Positions 49,163 to 61,808 of a DNA stretch of 64,000 nt are shown piece after piece. The notes under the pieces are model-generated. The model was not told where the DNA came from. It saw only the letters and a program-made list of their open reading frames with translations, and searched no databases. The DNA is from Macrotrachela quadricornifera (Eukaryota > Rotifera > Eurotatoria > Philodinida > Philodinidae). A program made the translations under genes and the position numbers. The stretch covers positions 1 to 64,000 of the forward strand of contig JAJEKB010021828.1 of assembly GCA_022393335.1 (NCBI GenBank). The letters are read 5' to 3'. How positions within the stretch are numbered: position 1 is the stretch's first letter; every line of letters starts with the position of its first letter.

Positions 49163-52100
49163 TTATCTAGATTGTTGAATACGTTCGATTAATGTGTCAC
49201 ATAAATTTTGATTACGATGTTTATGTTTAACATTACGAATTTCATTAATAAATATTTCTGATGCATTTTTAAGTTGTGTTGAAAATTGAACAATTGTATC
49301 TAAAAAATAAAATAATGAATGATAGAAAAAAAATATAAAATAATTTCTTTACCAAAAACAGCATTTTGAACTTGAATATTTTGATCATCCATATGTATTA
49401 ATAAAATTTTTGCAATATCTTCAAGATGTGATCGATAAAGTTCAACATTAAAATCTCCATGAAATGATTGTACATAAGCATTTAAAGTTAAACACATTGC
49501 AAGACGAATATCATCAGATATATCATCTAAACGTTTTAATAAATCTGGATATGCTTTATGTAAACGATCATTATCAATTGTACGAATAACATCATCATTA
49601 GAAAAAAGTGCTTGAAGTACATAACAACTATTTATTCTTGTTAAACGATCATCATCATCTAACATTCCTAATACAGATAATAGAATTTCATTCATTGATG
49701 ATGTACACTAAATAAAATAGGACTTGGTAGTTTTACATCAGAACCAAAAAACAAAAAATATATCATTTTAGTTTCATCTTACTTGTTCAAAACTGAATGA
49801 TTTAGCTTGAAAAATTGACCAAAGAGTAGCAATAGCTGTTGCTCGAATAGCAGCTGCTGTTCGTCCTGCTTTCCATTGCATATTTGGTAATATACATTCA
49901 TTAATTAATATTGTTAAATATGGACTAATCATTGTTGTATCATTTGTTTCATCAATAAATTGAAGTAAATTTGCAATAATTAATAAACATTGATTTCGTA
50001 TTTCAGGATCACGATCAGGATTTATAACAATACGTAAAATTTCAATAATATCTTTAAGAAAAAATCGATTTGATGATCCTTATAAAAGAAAAAAAAACGA
50101 TTATAAATAAATTCTTTATTTAGCAAAAATTTATAATTTATACCTGCTTGCATAATAAATGTTTCAAATAAAAACCGATCTCGAGTACTTCTTAACCATT
50201 CATTAGATGTTTGTTTAAGATCATTAAATAATTCTAAACCAAATTTTTCATATAATTCATTTAAAGATATATTTTTATATGTATTTAATGCTAAATTATC
50301 TAATGTTTGTTTACACTAATAAAACAGAAAATAAAATAAAATAAAATAAAAAATTGATTATTTTATACTTGTTGTTTTAATTCATCATTTTCAACAATAG
50401 ATAAAAGACTCAAAATACATTTAAATATTCTATAACCATAAGGTTCTAATTGTTCTTGACATTTTTCAATTAATAATCGACAAATACGTAAAAGTTCATT
50501 TTGTATTGGTAACTTAAATAAAATAAAAACACATATTAATTCAAATATTAAATTTTTATTTAAAAAAAAAAGACATTAATTACTTGATAATTATCAGTAT
50601 ATTCTGATTTAAGAATAACTGAAAGTAATTTATCTAAAATATTTTCTGTTTGTATTATTTCATCACAATCAACACCTGTTAAAAGTGGTGCAATTAAACG
50701 AAGTAAACCTAATGTTGGTGTTTGTTCAAAATGTAATCGAATTAAATTAAACCATGTTTTAATTGGTATAAAATAACCAATATAAATTAATGCTTGATTA
50801 ACCTAGAAAAAAATTTTTCCTTTTTTATAATCATAAAAAATTTTATTTAATTTATTTTTTACTTGTTCACGAACGATTGATTCATCATCAACAAGAGCTT
50901 TTGAACAAACTTGAAGAGTATCTTCTAAATGTTGAGTTATACTTTCTTCAGCTTGCCAAGTTAAAATAGCAAGTAATTGTGATGCTTTTATACGTCCTGA
51001 TACAACCCAATCAGTTAGATCATTACGAATAGCTGGAAGAATTCGTATTAAATTTCGTTTAACTAATTCTCGACAACCAAGATTTGGTCGTGTTACTAAA
51101 AGAAAAAAGAAAATAATTATTTAATAATTTTCAATGAACTATTCAGATAAAAGTGATTATAGATTTCTTAAGGAGAAATTATTTAAATACTGTATGGGGA
51201 ATAGATATATTAATATTGAACCATACTCTTATATTATGAAAATTTTGAGAAGTTTTCGTCTCAGTTTTCGATAAACGTAGAGAGAATTTATATTTCTTTC
51301 TACATTAGGAAGATATAGCAAAAAGTATTTTTATGATAGTTCTTAGCCCATTGCGATGAAGATTTCTCATGCAGACAAATATGAATGAATGCGTTAATTA
51401 ATGGAAATGTGCACATGACACCTTTCTTGTGCTTTGATTATCTCTAATTACTGAATGTTTCTTTATATTTTTAGTAAATTAAAAACTACAAAGGAAATGG
51501 AAACATCAATAACAACTAACGAGTACTAGTTCTCTATTTTTTTTGCTTTGATACCTTTTTTGATTAATGCTAAAACTGTTAAAAAGATAGATCAAAATCA
51601 AAACAGACTGTCTGTCCTGGCTTCCAGAGAGAGCTTCCTCGGCTGTCAAATTAGTTTCTAGTCGGACTAAGGTATATCTAACAGGCACTAATGAGCTACA
51701 GATACTTTGACAAGAGTTCATATTGCTATTTTATTACTGTTGAGATACTGTATTTTTCCAGCACAAAATCGTGGTATATTTCAAAAACAATAGAAGAACT
51801 GAATTTTTTATTTCGATTTGAAGCTTCGCAGGAAGGCAGGACTCAATGAGAATAACTTATTGTTTAAGTTTCAATTCTTTTGATTGTTCCTATTCTAAGA
51901 TGCTGTTAAGGTCGAAACATGATTATACATTGTTTATATATTCAAGCAAATTCCACCGTTCTTGTTTCAGACTAGAAGCGACGAAAAGATTTGAGATTTG
52001 TCTACATACGAAATTTCAAGTTGAAATACAAAACTTAGGTTTTCTGATGCTACTGAGAGAAAAACGGATTTGTGCTTAAAAATATTGAAAAGAAGGCAAT

Positions 52101-53319
52101 ATCTTAACAATAATAAGCTAGAAATATGAACTTTTCTTTTTTTTTAGATATTCATCGATCATTAGGGCATACATAATACACATATTTTGAACTAGAGAAA
52201 TTGTCCTATCAACTGTGTTAACTAATATTTTTTACTTACAATTGGGTGGATATTTTTTTGGAGTATTCGGAAAATTAATTTGATCTTTAAGATCTTCTTC
52301 ATTTTCTTTTTCATATTTTAATCCTAAATATAAAATAATATTAATTTAATTTAACTTTCTTTTCTTCATTTAAAATCTTACCAACATCCCACCAAAGTGA
52401 ATCTGTTGTTTCACGAATTTCTTCTATTTCATCAGTATAACCAGTTAATAAAAGTGGTAACATCATATGAAAATATGAATAACGATCACCTAATTCAAGC
52501 ATCCATATACCAACAACATTAATAACAGCAAGACGTACAGTACTAGTATGATCAAAAAATCGTTGAGCTAAAGGTGATACACTATCTTCAACAGATTTAT
52601 TATTTCCATATCGTATAACATTTCCTTTAAAAATTAAAAAAAAGAAATTAATATATAATTTTTACAAAAAATTTTTTTATTAAAATATATTTACCAAGAG
52701 CATTAATAGCTTCAACACGTACTTTAGCATGTTGATGTTTCATTGTTTCTATAATTGGTTTAATAAGACTTTCAGACATTAAATGAAATTTTTCACGACA
52801 TTTTTCTGAAAGTTTTGATGTTAATTCACAACTAAGTTTTCTTACTTCTGGATATGGATCAATAATAGTTCGTTTTAATATTAATATCCATTCATTTAAA
52901 TATAATGATAATTTATTTCTATTTGAATAAATACGACAAAGTTCAAATAGAATTGACATAGATTTTAAACGAATTTCTTCCGATGGTTCAATAATATCAA
53001 TTGTTCCAAGTCGTTGTACAAATGCTGGAATTAATAATGATGATAATTTATCAATACTATTTTCATCAGTACAATATTGAGTAATATACATAGAAATATA
53101 TGTTAAAGCAAGATCACGATTTTTTTCAGCTGGATCTGAAAGTGTTTTAAGCATAGATTCAATAATATTTGATGGTGGTTGTATATGATCATTATTTTCA
53201 TTAATTGATAATGATGATTTAATATCATTACATAAATTTTGAAGAGCTTTTTGTCGTGTAATTTTATTTGAATCAGAAAGAAGAACAATATTACGATTCA
53301 TTTCACTTTCAGTAAGCAT
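49163..53319 (-). CDS. DNAAF5: Dynein axonemal assembly factor 5 (HEAT-repeat protein)
   Basis: Cytosolic HEAT-repeat factor needed to pre-assemble axonemal dynein arms, fitting an animal with ciliated corona and protonephridia. Ten exons: 52695-53319, 52382-52624, 52240-52323, 50863-51095, 50584-50802, 50369-50512, 50144-50315, 49783-50078, 49353-49707 and 49163-49299. The product is 835 residues against about 855 in human. Matching blocks include DPYPEVRKLSCEL, ESLIKPIIETMKHQHAKVRV, YGNNKSVEDSVSPLAQRFFD, KYEKENEEDLKDQ, CRELVKRNLIRILPAI with DLTDWVVSGRIKASQLL, MQWKAGRTAAAIRA, and YPDLLKRLDDISDDIRLAM. The chain is helical with about ten HEAT repeats and no other domain. Intron 3 (51096-52239) is 1.1 kb where the others are 52-75 bp. 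Confidence 0.95.
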
Positions 53320-54191
53320 CCTGAGATATAGATTCTATCTTTTCTTTTAATAAAATGTATTTAAAAAAAAATGATTGCAGAACAGTCCAGAAATAACCAT
53401 AACTTTCATTAGAAACTGTTTCTTCTTAGTTGTCGTCATGAAAACATTATTCATCATGACCTTAGATGTCGCTCGACAACAGTAATAATATGGTACTGGT
53501 TTGTTATCTCCCCGCAAAAGTTTTTTTTTAATTTTCTAATACTACCTTACTCATTAATGCGGGAAGATAACAAACCATTACCGAACAAAGGTATATAGTT
53601 ATGATGTTTTCAATAGAAACAAATAATTCTCTCACTACAAAATGGCAAAGATTTATTTGATTCTAATCAAAAAGTGATACATAAAAAGAAATAATCCTCT
53701 TATATACTGATATAAAAAGTTTAATGCAGTTGTCATGAATCAATAGATCTCAAACTGATTGATTTGATTATTAGATATTCAAATATTGGTATTTAGATAT
53801 AAATATAGTTTACTATACAAATAATTAAACATTTGAAAGGTTATTTTAAGATGAGTACAACGAATAAGCCATACTTCTTTAGATAATTTCTAATGATTAC
53901 TAACAATTGATTAGTCGTTAAACGAATGATAAACATCTTATTTTTGAATAAAATTTATTGGAGAATAAAAAAGTGTAACGACAAAAGCATTCTATTTATG
54001 ATGGACTATTCATTATAATTGATAAATCACGACATCTATATTTGCTATTTCAATATGAGTGTTACTTTCTACTGTTAACACATATTGAAAGTAGCGTCGG
54101 ATGAATAAATAATCTTGTTTTATTCCAAGTATAGTAATATTGCTCGATTTACGTATATTTATTCATTTGGTAATTTTCTTCGTAATTGTTC
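53320..54191. other. Divergent promoter region between DNAAF5 and the NZF gene
   Basis: About 870 bp between head-to-head genes, presumably holding both promoters. It contains a short hairpin repeat (listed separately). No coding exon or RNA gene is seen. Confidence 0.5.
53492..53582. repeat. Hairpin-forming inverted repeat (24-bp arms)
   Basis: Arm 1 (53492-53515) and arm 2 (53559-53582) are complementary at 22 of 24 positions; the shared block includes GGTTTGTTATCT. The 43-bp loop is T-rich. The arms are clearly higher in GC than their surroundings. It could be a small foldback/MITE remnant or a structured regulatory element in the divergent promoter. Confidence 0.7.
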
Positions 54192-55961
54192 ATGGTTAAT
54201 TTACCGGATAAAGGAAAAAACAAGGAAAGATCATTTACATTTTCTGGTCAAACAAAATTATTCGATCGATGTCATAAAATGTTAAGATCAATATCAAATC
54301 GTTCGTGTAATAGGTATACTTGATTGTTTTTTCTTTAACTGTTATATTGCTTCTATATAAACACTTATGTAGAATTAAAGATGAATTAAATATTTCTACT
54401 AATAATTTAGCTGCTTTTTCTTCTTTGCATCGGATATTAATATCTATATTTTGAATTTATTAATTAATTAGAAAAAAAAACATTTTCATTTACATTAAAT
54501 CAGATTAATTTTGAAACTTGGTAAAAATCTTAAACCACATATTTATAAATTTTGTTTTTTCTTCTTGGAAATTTTCTATAGGGATGTTCCAGATGATACT
54601 GAAATGTATGAATTTATACGACATACAACTAGTGAAGAAAATATAAATACAATTTGTCGATCTGAATCAAATGCTCCGAGCGATACAAACAATAAACCAT
54701 TACATCATCAAGTAAAATAAAAAGGAAAGAAACAAAACTAAAATATCTAAAATAAATATTTCATTTTTATGCTTAGTCATTATTTTTACATAGTACTTCT
54801 CCAACAAAAACAAAAACAAAATATTATCATTGTATACCAGTACATTATACATTAACGCATTTAAAAAATAAAATAAAATCATCTCGATTTGAACATACAA
54901 ATAATAATACAATTGATCATGATAAAAATACTGGTTTTCTTATGGTTGAAAATCCTGATTCCGAATTAATTTTATTACCAAATGATAGTATTGATCAGCA
55001 AACAACACAACATGCTCAACCAAGTGTACAAATAAGTGGAGATAATTTTGATCTTAATCAAATTCAATATACATCAACAACATTAAGTACAATTAATATA
55101 CTAGTCCCACAACAAGCATATTTAGGTGCATCGATAATACTTGATGATCATTGTAAGTTATATTTTAAAATTAATTAAATAAAAAATAAAAAATTTTCTA
55201 TTTATTCAAGCTTCAAATCATGAATTAGAAGCTCAATCAACACGTTCAAGTGTCGAATGTGGTGCACCTCAATCTGATCTTGTAAATATTTCTGATACAC
55301 AAATAATACATACTATATCAACAACATCACCATCATCTACAAATTCTTCTACACATGAATATACGGGAATTGATCGATCAATACTTGATGAAACTGAATA
55401 TGGTAAATTATATATAATAAATTTCTTTATCAAAAAATTCGCTGTTTTTACTTTCTTAAATTTGTATTTCATATTTAATTTAGTTCGAGCACAACGATTA
55501 GATCTCGAACGTTTAACTATGCTTGAAATTGAATCATCTCGAGAATATCATTATCTTCAATTAGATTTAAATGTAAGTAAAAACTGTAAAATTTAAAATA
55601 AATTTCTTTTTTTCATTTATTTATTGCAGGAAGAAGGAGAATTTAATCGTTTATATGATGATATAATAAAACAAAATTTAAATCTTAAAGAACAATTAGA
55701 ATTATTAAAAGGTTTGATCTTTTTATTAAATATTTTTCAAAATTTTTTTTTATCTTACAGAAGAACACGATCGAATTTATCTACCATGGTCATGTGAACT
55801 TTGTACATTTCATAATGAATCATATAATGTAACACACAGTGATGTATGTGAAGTATGCGAAGGACCAAGTCCATTAAAACGGGGTAAATAAAAAAAAATA
55901 AGAACGACGTTGTTTTTATGTAAATTTATGATTTATTATTTTAGCTACATTAACTCAATAA
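54192..55961 (+). CDS. NZF (RanBP2-type) zinc-finger protein with coiled coil, TAB2/3-like layout
   Basis: Possibly a ubiquitin-binding signalling adaptor; not firmly assigned. Eight exons: 54192-54313, 54582-54711, 54777-55152, 55211-55402, 55484-55572, 55630-55711, 55761-55883 and 55945-55961, giving 376 residues. The first 250 residues are Ser/Thr/Asn-rich. Residues about 275-330 form a Glu/Leu-rich helix (LDLERLTMLEIESSREYHYL, NLNLKEQLELL), likely a coiled coil. At the C-terminus PWSCELCTFHNESYNV then VCEVCEGPSP is a four-Cys NZF finger. Its Thr-Phe pair (CTF) is the ubiquitin-contacting signature of TAB2/TAB3, which also end in coiled coil plus NZF. The spacing before the second Cys pair is longer than usual and no CUE domain is seen at the N-terminus. 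HOIL-1-type adaptors are an alternative. Confidence 0.75.
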
Positions 55962-56190
55962 TGATAATGACAATTTTGTACTTTTCATATTAAATTCTAT
56001 TATTTTTTTTTATCTTTCTATATAAATTAGTAAATAATTTACTAATTACTTCTGTTTATTTTGTTTTTTTTTATCTCAATAAAATATATTTATTTATAAT
56101 AAAACAATAATAAATTGAATTTATTCATATGAATTGTTTGTTTATTTATTTTCAATGAAAGATTGAACATTAAATTACTTCTAGATTATT

Positions 56191-59100
56191 ATGTCAACGT
56201 TACCTGATAATACAACGAATACAAATAGTGATAATATATTGACACAAAATCCGTCCGATGTGATACAAATAGATGATAATAAAACTTTGAACAATTCACA
56301 AGATAATACAGAACAATCTAGTGATACTGATTCGCGAAATGAAACTCCAATAAATTTATTACCTGCTGGTAAATTTATAAATTTAGATATTCTAAAATTC
56401 AATAATAAAAAAAACGATTTTCATTTTTCAAATAAACTCGACATAAATGCAACAAAATATGCGTTTATTACTGTTATAAAAATCATAAAAACTACGATCA
56501 AATAATTCACCTGTAAGATAAAAATTGTTTGATGATATATGAAGACCTTGATAACAGATTATGTATATAAATATTTACATGATAAATTTCATAAAAAATC
56601 TCTCACAATTTTAATAATAATTTTCTTAGATTCTTTAGGAATAAATAATATAAACCCAATGTCTCTAATTTAAATAAGTGAAAAAAATATTGTATTCAAT
56701 AGAATATAATCAAATATATTATTTAAAAAAAAAATGCTAATAAAATTTTTATCACATGCTTCTTTTTAGTTAATTATTTCATCTATATATGACTACATAA
56801 TCATTTTTTTTTATGTAAGCAATTAAATTTAATAAGCTAGTTTCATTAAATTTGCTGATGATATATGTCATTGCTCTATCGAAATTAATAGAATTATTAA
56901 TATTAAGATTTTTTTCTTTTTGATATAGACAAACATCCATTTTGGAATAATTCAACAGAAAATCGTACAGTTACTGAAGATGTACCACAACTTGAATATG
57001 ATGAAAATGATATTGCTTTAATTGCTGATCGAGGTAAATTATTATTTATAGAAATAATAAAACATAGATAAATAAATCTTATATATCTGTAAAGAAGTTG
57101 ATGATGATGGAGTAGATTATGGTAAGAATAAAAAGTCAGATTAAATAATTAATTCTTTTGTCGTTTGAATATAATTCTAATGCTTTAATGATATTAATTT
57201 TCTGCATAATTCTGCTTTTGAACAATGCAAATTTACCATAATATATTTATTTTAATAAATAACAATATGCTTTTATTTGAAAAAAGTTAAAAAATAATAT
57301 TGGTGATAGTAACTAATGCTTTATGGTTTATTTGAATTTATTATAATAATACAATTTCTTAAATTAATTTAATTTTCTTTTTGTATATAATTCAACTATA
57401 GGAGAAACATCGAAAAATCGAGGAATACTTAAAGGAAATATAACAGCTGATGGAATAATTGATGATGATTTTGAATCTGAATTAGGAGAACATGTAACAA
57501 CAGTTAGTAAAATAAATTTTAATTTAAATTAATAAAAAAATGTTTTTTTTATCAAGGTATTTCATGATACTGAAGATGTTGATTATTATTTAGTAAAAAA
57601 AATAGCTGAATATGATATTGTTGATTTATGTGGTGAAGATAAATTTGGTCGAAAAATAATTATTTGTTCAGCATGTCGTTTACCACATGAAGATATAATT
57701 AAAAATAGTGAATTTAAAACATTAGAAAAATTTTATGATTGTTTATTAAAGTAATTAAAAAAAAAGCGAAAAATTTAAATAGGTTTATTATTTTTTATTT
57801 TTGTTGAATAGATATATTTTAAGAACATTTGATCAATATGTTGAAATGGATTATACTATTGTTTATTTTCATCATGGTTTACGTTCATATAATAGACCAT
57901 CATATGGATGGTTATTGAGAGCATATCGTAATATTGATCGAAAGTATATTGTCGTCTTTTTTTTTATATATTTATTAAAATATATTTAAGAATTTTATTT
58001 TAATTAGATATAAAAAAAATTTAAAAGCATTTTATATAATTCATCCAACAAAATGGATTAAATTTCTTTGGCCATTTCTTCGTTCAATAATAAGGTAAAA
58101 CCATATTTATTATTTTTATTTATGATTAATAAATATATATTTTTATATTTAAGTGCAAAATTTTCAAGTAAACTTATTTATATTAATAATCTTAGTCAAT
58201 TAATAGAATATGTTCATATGAATAATATTAATATACCAAATGAAGTTAAATCGTATGTTTTAATTTTTCAACAAAACAATAATTATTAATTTTTGTTTTG
58301 TTAGTATCGATCCAACTATTCCAACAGCATTACCAGCAGAAGAAATAAAACCAACAACGAAATTTCAAGTTTCACTTAAATTGTAATTTAAATTAAAAAT
58401 TTTCTTTTTAAATTAATGTTAAATTATTTTGTGTAGTATTCTTGATAATGAACCTGATGATATTGTACCACTTGTTGTTCGACAAACAATTGATTATGTT
58501 AAAAATTATGGTTAAAAAAAAAAGAAGATTTTTCTTTTTAGAAAAGAAAACAAATTAGAGAATTATTTTTTTTATTTAGGACTTAATCAACCAGGAATAT
58601 TCCGTCGAACTGCACCTGTACCATTAATTCAACATATTCAAGAAAAATATAATCGAGGTTACATTAAATAAAAAATTTTATTGATTTTGTTTTTTAATAT
58701 ATAGAATTTTCTTAGGTCAATCAGTTATATTTCAAGAATATGGTGATGTTCATTTGGCAGCATGTATTTTAAAAATATTTTTACGTGATTTAACTGAACC
58801 ATTAATGACTTATCATTTATACCCTGAATTTCTTGGTCTCTCAGGTAGTGAGTAAATAATTATTAAATCTTCGTTATCGTGTGAAAATTATTAGTTGATC
58901 AAGCCTACTCCATTTCTTTCTATGCTTTAATGCGGTACACTTATTATTTATATTGCACTTTATTCGTCTATATTTGCTTTTATTAAGGGATATGCTTCTT
59001 CTTTATTTATATATGAAGATTTTTAAATTTTAATTGATTGATAAATATCTTTTATTTTTATTTAGCACTTAAACGACATAATCAAATTGATATTATTCGA

Positions 59101-59431
59101 GATTTAATTATTGAAAAATTACCGACACAGAATTATTATGTTTTAAAATATCTCATTGAATTTTTAAATTTGGTAAGTTTGATAATATACAATATGATTT
59201 AAATAAAGACTTTCTATAATATTCAAACATATATTCAATATTTTATTTTTAATTAAGGTATCTGTTTATTCTGATACAAATCTTATGACAACAACAAATT
59301 TATCAATTGTTTTTGGTTCTAATCTTGTATGGTCTGATGATGTACATATGAATACATTAGCTAATATTTCATTGATAAATAATTTTACAGAAATATTAAT
59401 TGCACGTTATACAGAACTTTTTCTCAAATAA
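56191..59431 (+). CDS. ARHGAP1: p50RhoGAP (Sec14/CRAL-TRIO plus RhoGAP), ARHGAP1 orthologue
   Basis: GTPase-activating protein for Cdc42/Rho, with a lipid-binding Sec14-like module. Thirteen exons: 56191-56368, 56929-57033, 57402-57502, 57557-57750, 57812-57943, 58008-58094, 58154-58252, 58305-58382, 58437-58510, 58580-58657, 58716-58844, 59066-59172 and 59258-59431, giving 511 residues. Sec14 part at about 135-300: [60 protein letters not shown]. RhoGAP part at about 325-511: PGIFRRTAP with the arginine finger near 358, [18 protein letters not shown], and [13 protein letters not shown]. The human proline-rich linker is shortened to [19 protein letters not shown]. The first exons are acidic and variable. 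A 27-bp in-frame microexon candidate lies at 57095-57121. The ATG is 7 nt after a CTTCTAG acceptor, and the NZF gene ends only 229 bp upstream. Confidence 0.95.
57095..57121 (+). CDS. Candidate 27-bp cassette microexon of ARHGAP1
   Basis: Between exons 2 and 3, a GTAAAG acceptor-like end and a GTAAGA donor flank 27 bp reading EVDDDGVDY in phase 1-1, so inclusion would add nine acidic residues without changing the frame. The acceptor lacks a strong pyrimidine tract. The surrounding exons encode a similarly acidic region. Confidence 0.35.
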
Positions 59432-59947
59432 TCAAGATCTTTTATATTCTTTATAAACAATTTTTTCTTTCTTTTGCTTTTTTTGTTTTATTATATTTCT
59501 TATTTTGTCTTTCAATTTACAAATATTTCAACAAATATATATATACATTCCAATTTATTTTCTCATATATTATGTTCTGTTTAGTTTTAATATTTTTAAT
59601 TTAGATAGATTTTAGTTGAAATATGTCAAATTATTGTTATAATTCTAGTGGAATTACTTAAAATTTAAAGACAAATGAATATCAAAATGTGAGTGCAACA
59701 TTAAATGATGAAATTTTTATTTTATTCTAAGTATGATCTTTACTTTTATTAATACTATTTTTGAGTTGTACTTTAGTTTTGATTGATCGACTAATATTAA
59801 TAAATGACAACATTTATCTATTTAGTAGCTATTTATTATTGTTAATAAAATGTAACATATCAATAGTTTCTTATGTGTATGCGACGCGACATTATCTAGC
59901 AGTAACTAACCTTTAGATCACTCATGTGAAAAGACATCATTAATATA
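59432..59947. other. ARHGAP1 3' flank
   Basis: About 500 bp of T-rich, AT-rich sequence after the ARHGAP1 stop, ending at the TA target site of the pogo-like element. No coding exon is seen. Confidence 0.45.
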
Positions 59948-60934
59948 CAGTAAAACCTCCCTTAGATGGGCACCTACGGGACTTTTTTAAATCGCCCACC
60001 TTACGGAGCTGCCCGCGTTATAGAGGTTTTTACAGATACCAATCACAATTGTTTTTCGCAACTTGAGTCGCAGAGCACTCATACATGTATGTTACCAATC
60101 TGTCTTTAGACCCTCGACTATGCCTAGTATTTTACTATAATTATCTGATGCCGTGTGTTCGTCTAAGTTTATGTTCAAGTTTTGTATCTACAACCAAGCT
60201 TTTCGAAAAAATTCTTGTGAAAGTACAATTTCTTTGGCAATTTCTAGTGCTTTTTCCTGAATCAAGTATCCTAAGAGTGGAATATTTTTCGCTCTTTGCG
60301 CCACAAACCACGGGAAAAGTTTCGTCGATCTTGTGCCCAACTCATCTTACAGTTTGCGTTTGACACCATTGTTTGCATTCGATTGGAAATCGTGTTTGTA
60401 TTCGTCTTTTCTTTGAAGAATATTGTACACAACACCCTTCGGTACCTTTCACTTCTTACATAATTTGCGCTATGATAGTCTAACTCCATTGACATAGTCG
60501 TTGATCAATTCGATTATCTCATCAAGCGTAATGTAGTGAGCGACACGATGTCATCTCTCATTAATATTAAAGAGTAATTTTAAATAACACGACTATTTAT
60601 ACTCTTTTTATCACTGACAACAGATTTAGAAATGTACAGATGAATTATTTCTTTGTTATATCAGACTAAAGTTTCTCTCTCCTATTCTCAGAACAACAAA
60701 GAGCGACGAGAAGAAAAAGAACAGTGTTCTGATTATAATATTCACTATATGTGTCCATGCAAGAGAGGTTTAATAATACAGTATAGTCTGAAAACTAGTG
60801 CCCACTCTCAGAGGTCGGAGGTGCCCTTGTTAGAGAGGCTCACTTCCAGCAAAAATCTGTCGGTCATTCCGTCGAATGCCCACACAAGCGAGGTGCCCTT
60901 CTTATAGAGGTGCCTATATAGAGAGGTTTTACTG
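59948..60934 (-). mobile_element. pogo/Tigger-type DNA transposon relic (987 bp)
   Basis: The ends are inverted: CAGTAAAACCTC at 59948 and GAGGTTTTACTG ending at 60934, with further matching GGGCACCT/GGCACCT blocks just inside. The flanks are TA at 59946-59947 and 60935-60936, the pogo target duplication. On the minus strand (about 60540 to 60135) a broken transposase N-terminus can be read across stops and frameshifts: TLDEIIELINDY, KVPKGVVYNILQRKDEY (psq-type helix-turn-helix), LIQEKALEIAKEIVLSQEFF (CENP-B-type DNA-binding domain) and HGIR. The DDE catalytic domain is absent, so this is an internally deleted, dead copy. GC content is above that of the flanks. Confidence 0.88.
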
Positions 60935-61808
60935 TAATTTTCATTTGATAAGATTTCATCAACCTATATCGATAATTGATAACTCTAGAAATATTTTTAA
61001 CATCCAAAAAATATTCTGTAGTGCAAAATTAAGATAGAATCTGGTTAGATCTTGAAATAACATCTATTAGAAAGAAGCCAAAAGTCACCAAAAAAACGGT
61101 AAGATATTCCGATTAGAAATTTTACATCCAAGCTCCATTAATTCTCGGACTTTTCCGGTTAGAATTGACCCGAATGTCTCCAAATGAAGGAATAAGGTTA
61201 GTTTTGTTTTACCTACCTTCTATCAGCTCACAGCATAAATATACTCATTTTGATAATTAATCAAACGTTTGAATTAGAAATATAAAACCTGTTTATTTTT
61301 TTAGCTATTGAAATCCGTCTTGTAAAGCCTGTATATAAATATCGTTATTCAGAAATAATCGACTGCATCAGGTATATTTATCATTTTTCTTTTGTTAAAT
61401 TTTAATTTTGTTTTTTTTTTAGTAGAACAATACGTGAAAAAGAATTCATTTCTTGATGATATGATCGTTATTTTGTTTCTCACTCTCGTTCTCTAATTTT
61501 GTATAGATTAAATGGTTAATTTTCTAGAGATTCATTAGACCTATAATATATCTAAATTTATTGTGTAATATAAGTAAAACTAAAACTTGAAAAGAAGATA
61601 CGCTTATTATTTTTCTATGTATTTTTTCTTCTCATAAAATTTTGTTAATTGTCTATTTCTTGTTCTATAGATAATGCTGTAATTTTAATTGAAAATTATA
61701 CCTTAATAAAGTATTGAAAATTAATGTTTAGGTATAAATTTTTTATTTAGACAAAAAAATAAATAAATAGGAAATAAAATATTTAATGTTGATTATGATA
61801 TATGAGTG
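60935..61808. other. Intergenic before the exonuclease gene
   Basis: About 870 bp with no supported gene. An exon-like piece lies at 61305-61374: acceptor TTTTTTTAG, open frame reading IEIRLVKPVYKYRYSEIIDC, donor ATCAG/GTATAT; a second acceptor near 61422 continues it for ten codons to a stop. I could not find a compatible first exon: the nearest ATG segment (61172) has the wrong phase and would give an immediate stop. The right part should hold the promoter of the exonuclease gene. Confidence 0.4.

Noticed and set aside
51506..52079. ORFs inside DNAAF5 intron 3
   Set aside because: Short frames on both strands without motifs or splice partners; they do not resemble a nested gene.
61305..61460. 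Two exon-like pieces ahead of the exonuclease gene
   Set aside because: No first exon of compatible phase could be found; the nearest ATG segment leads to an immediate stop.
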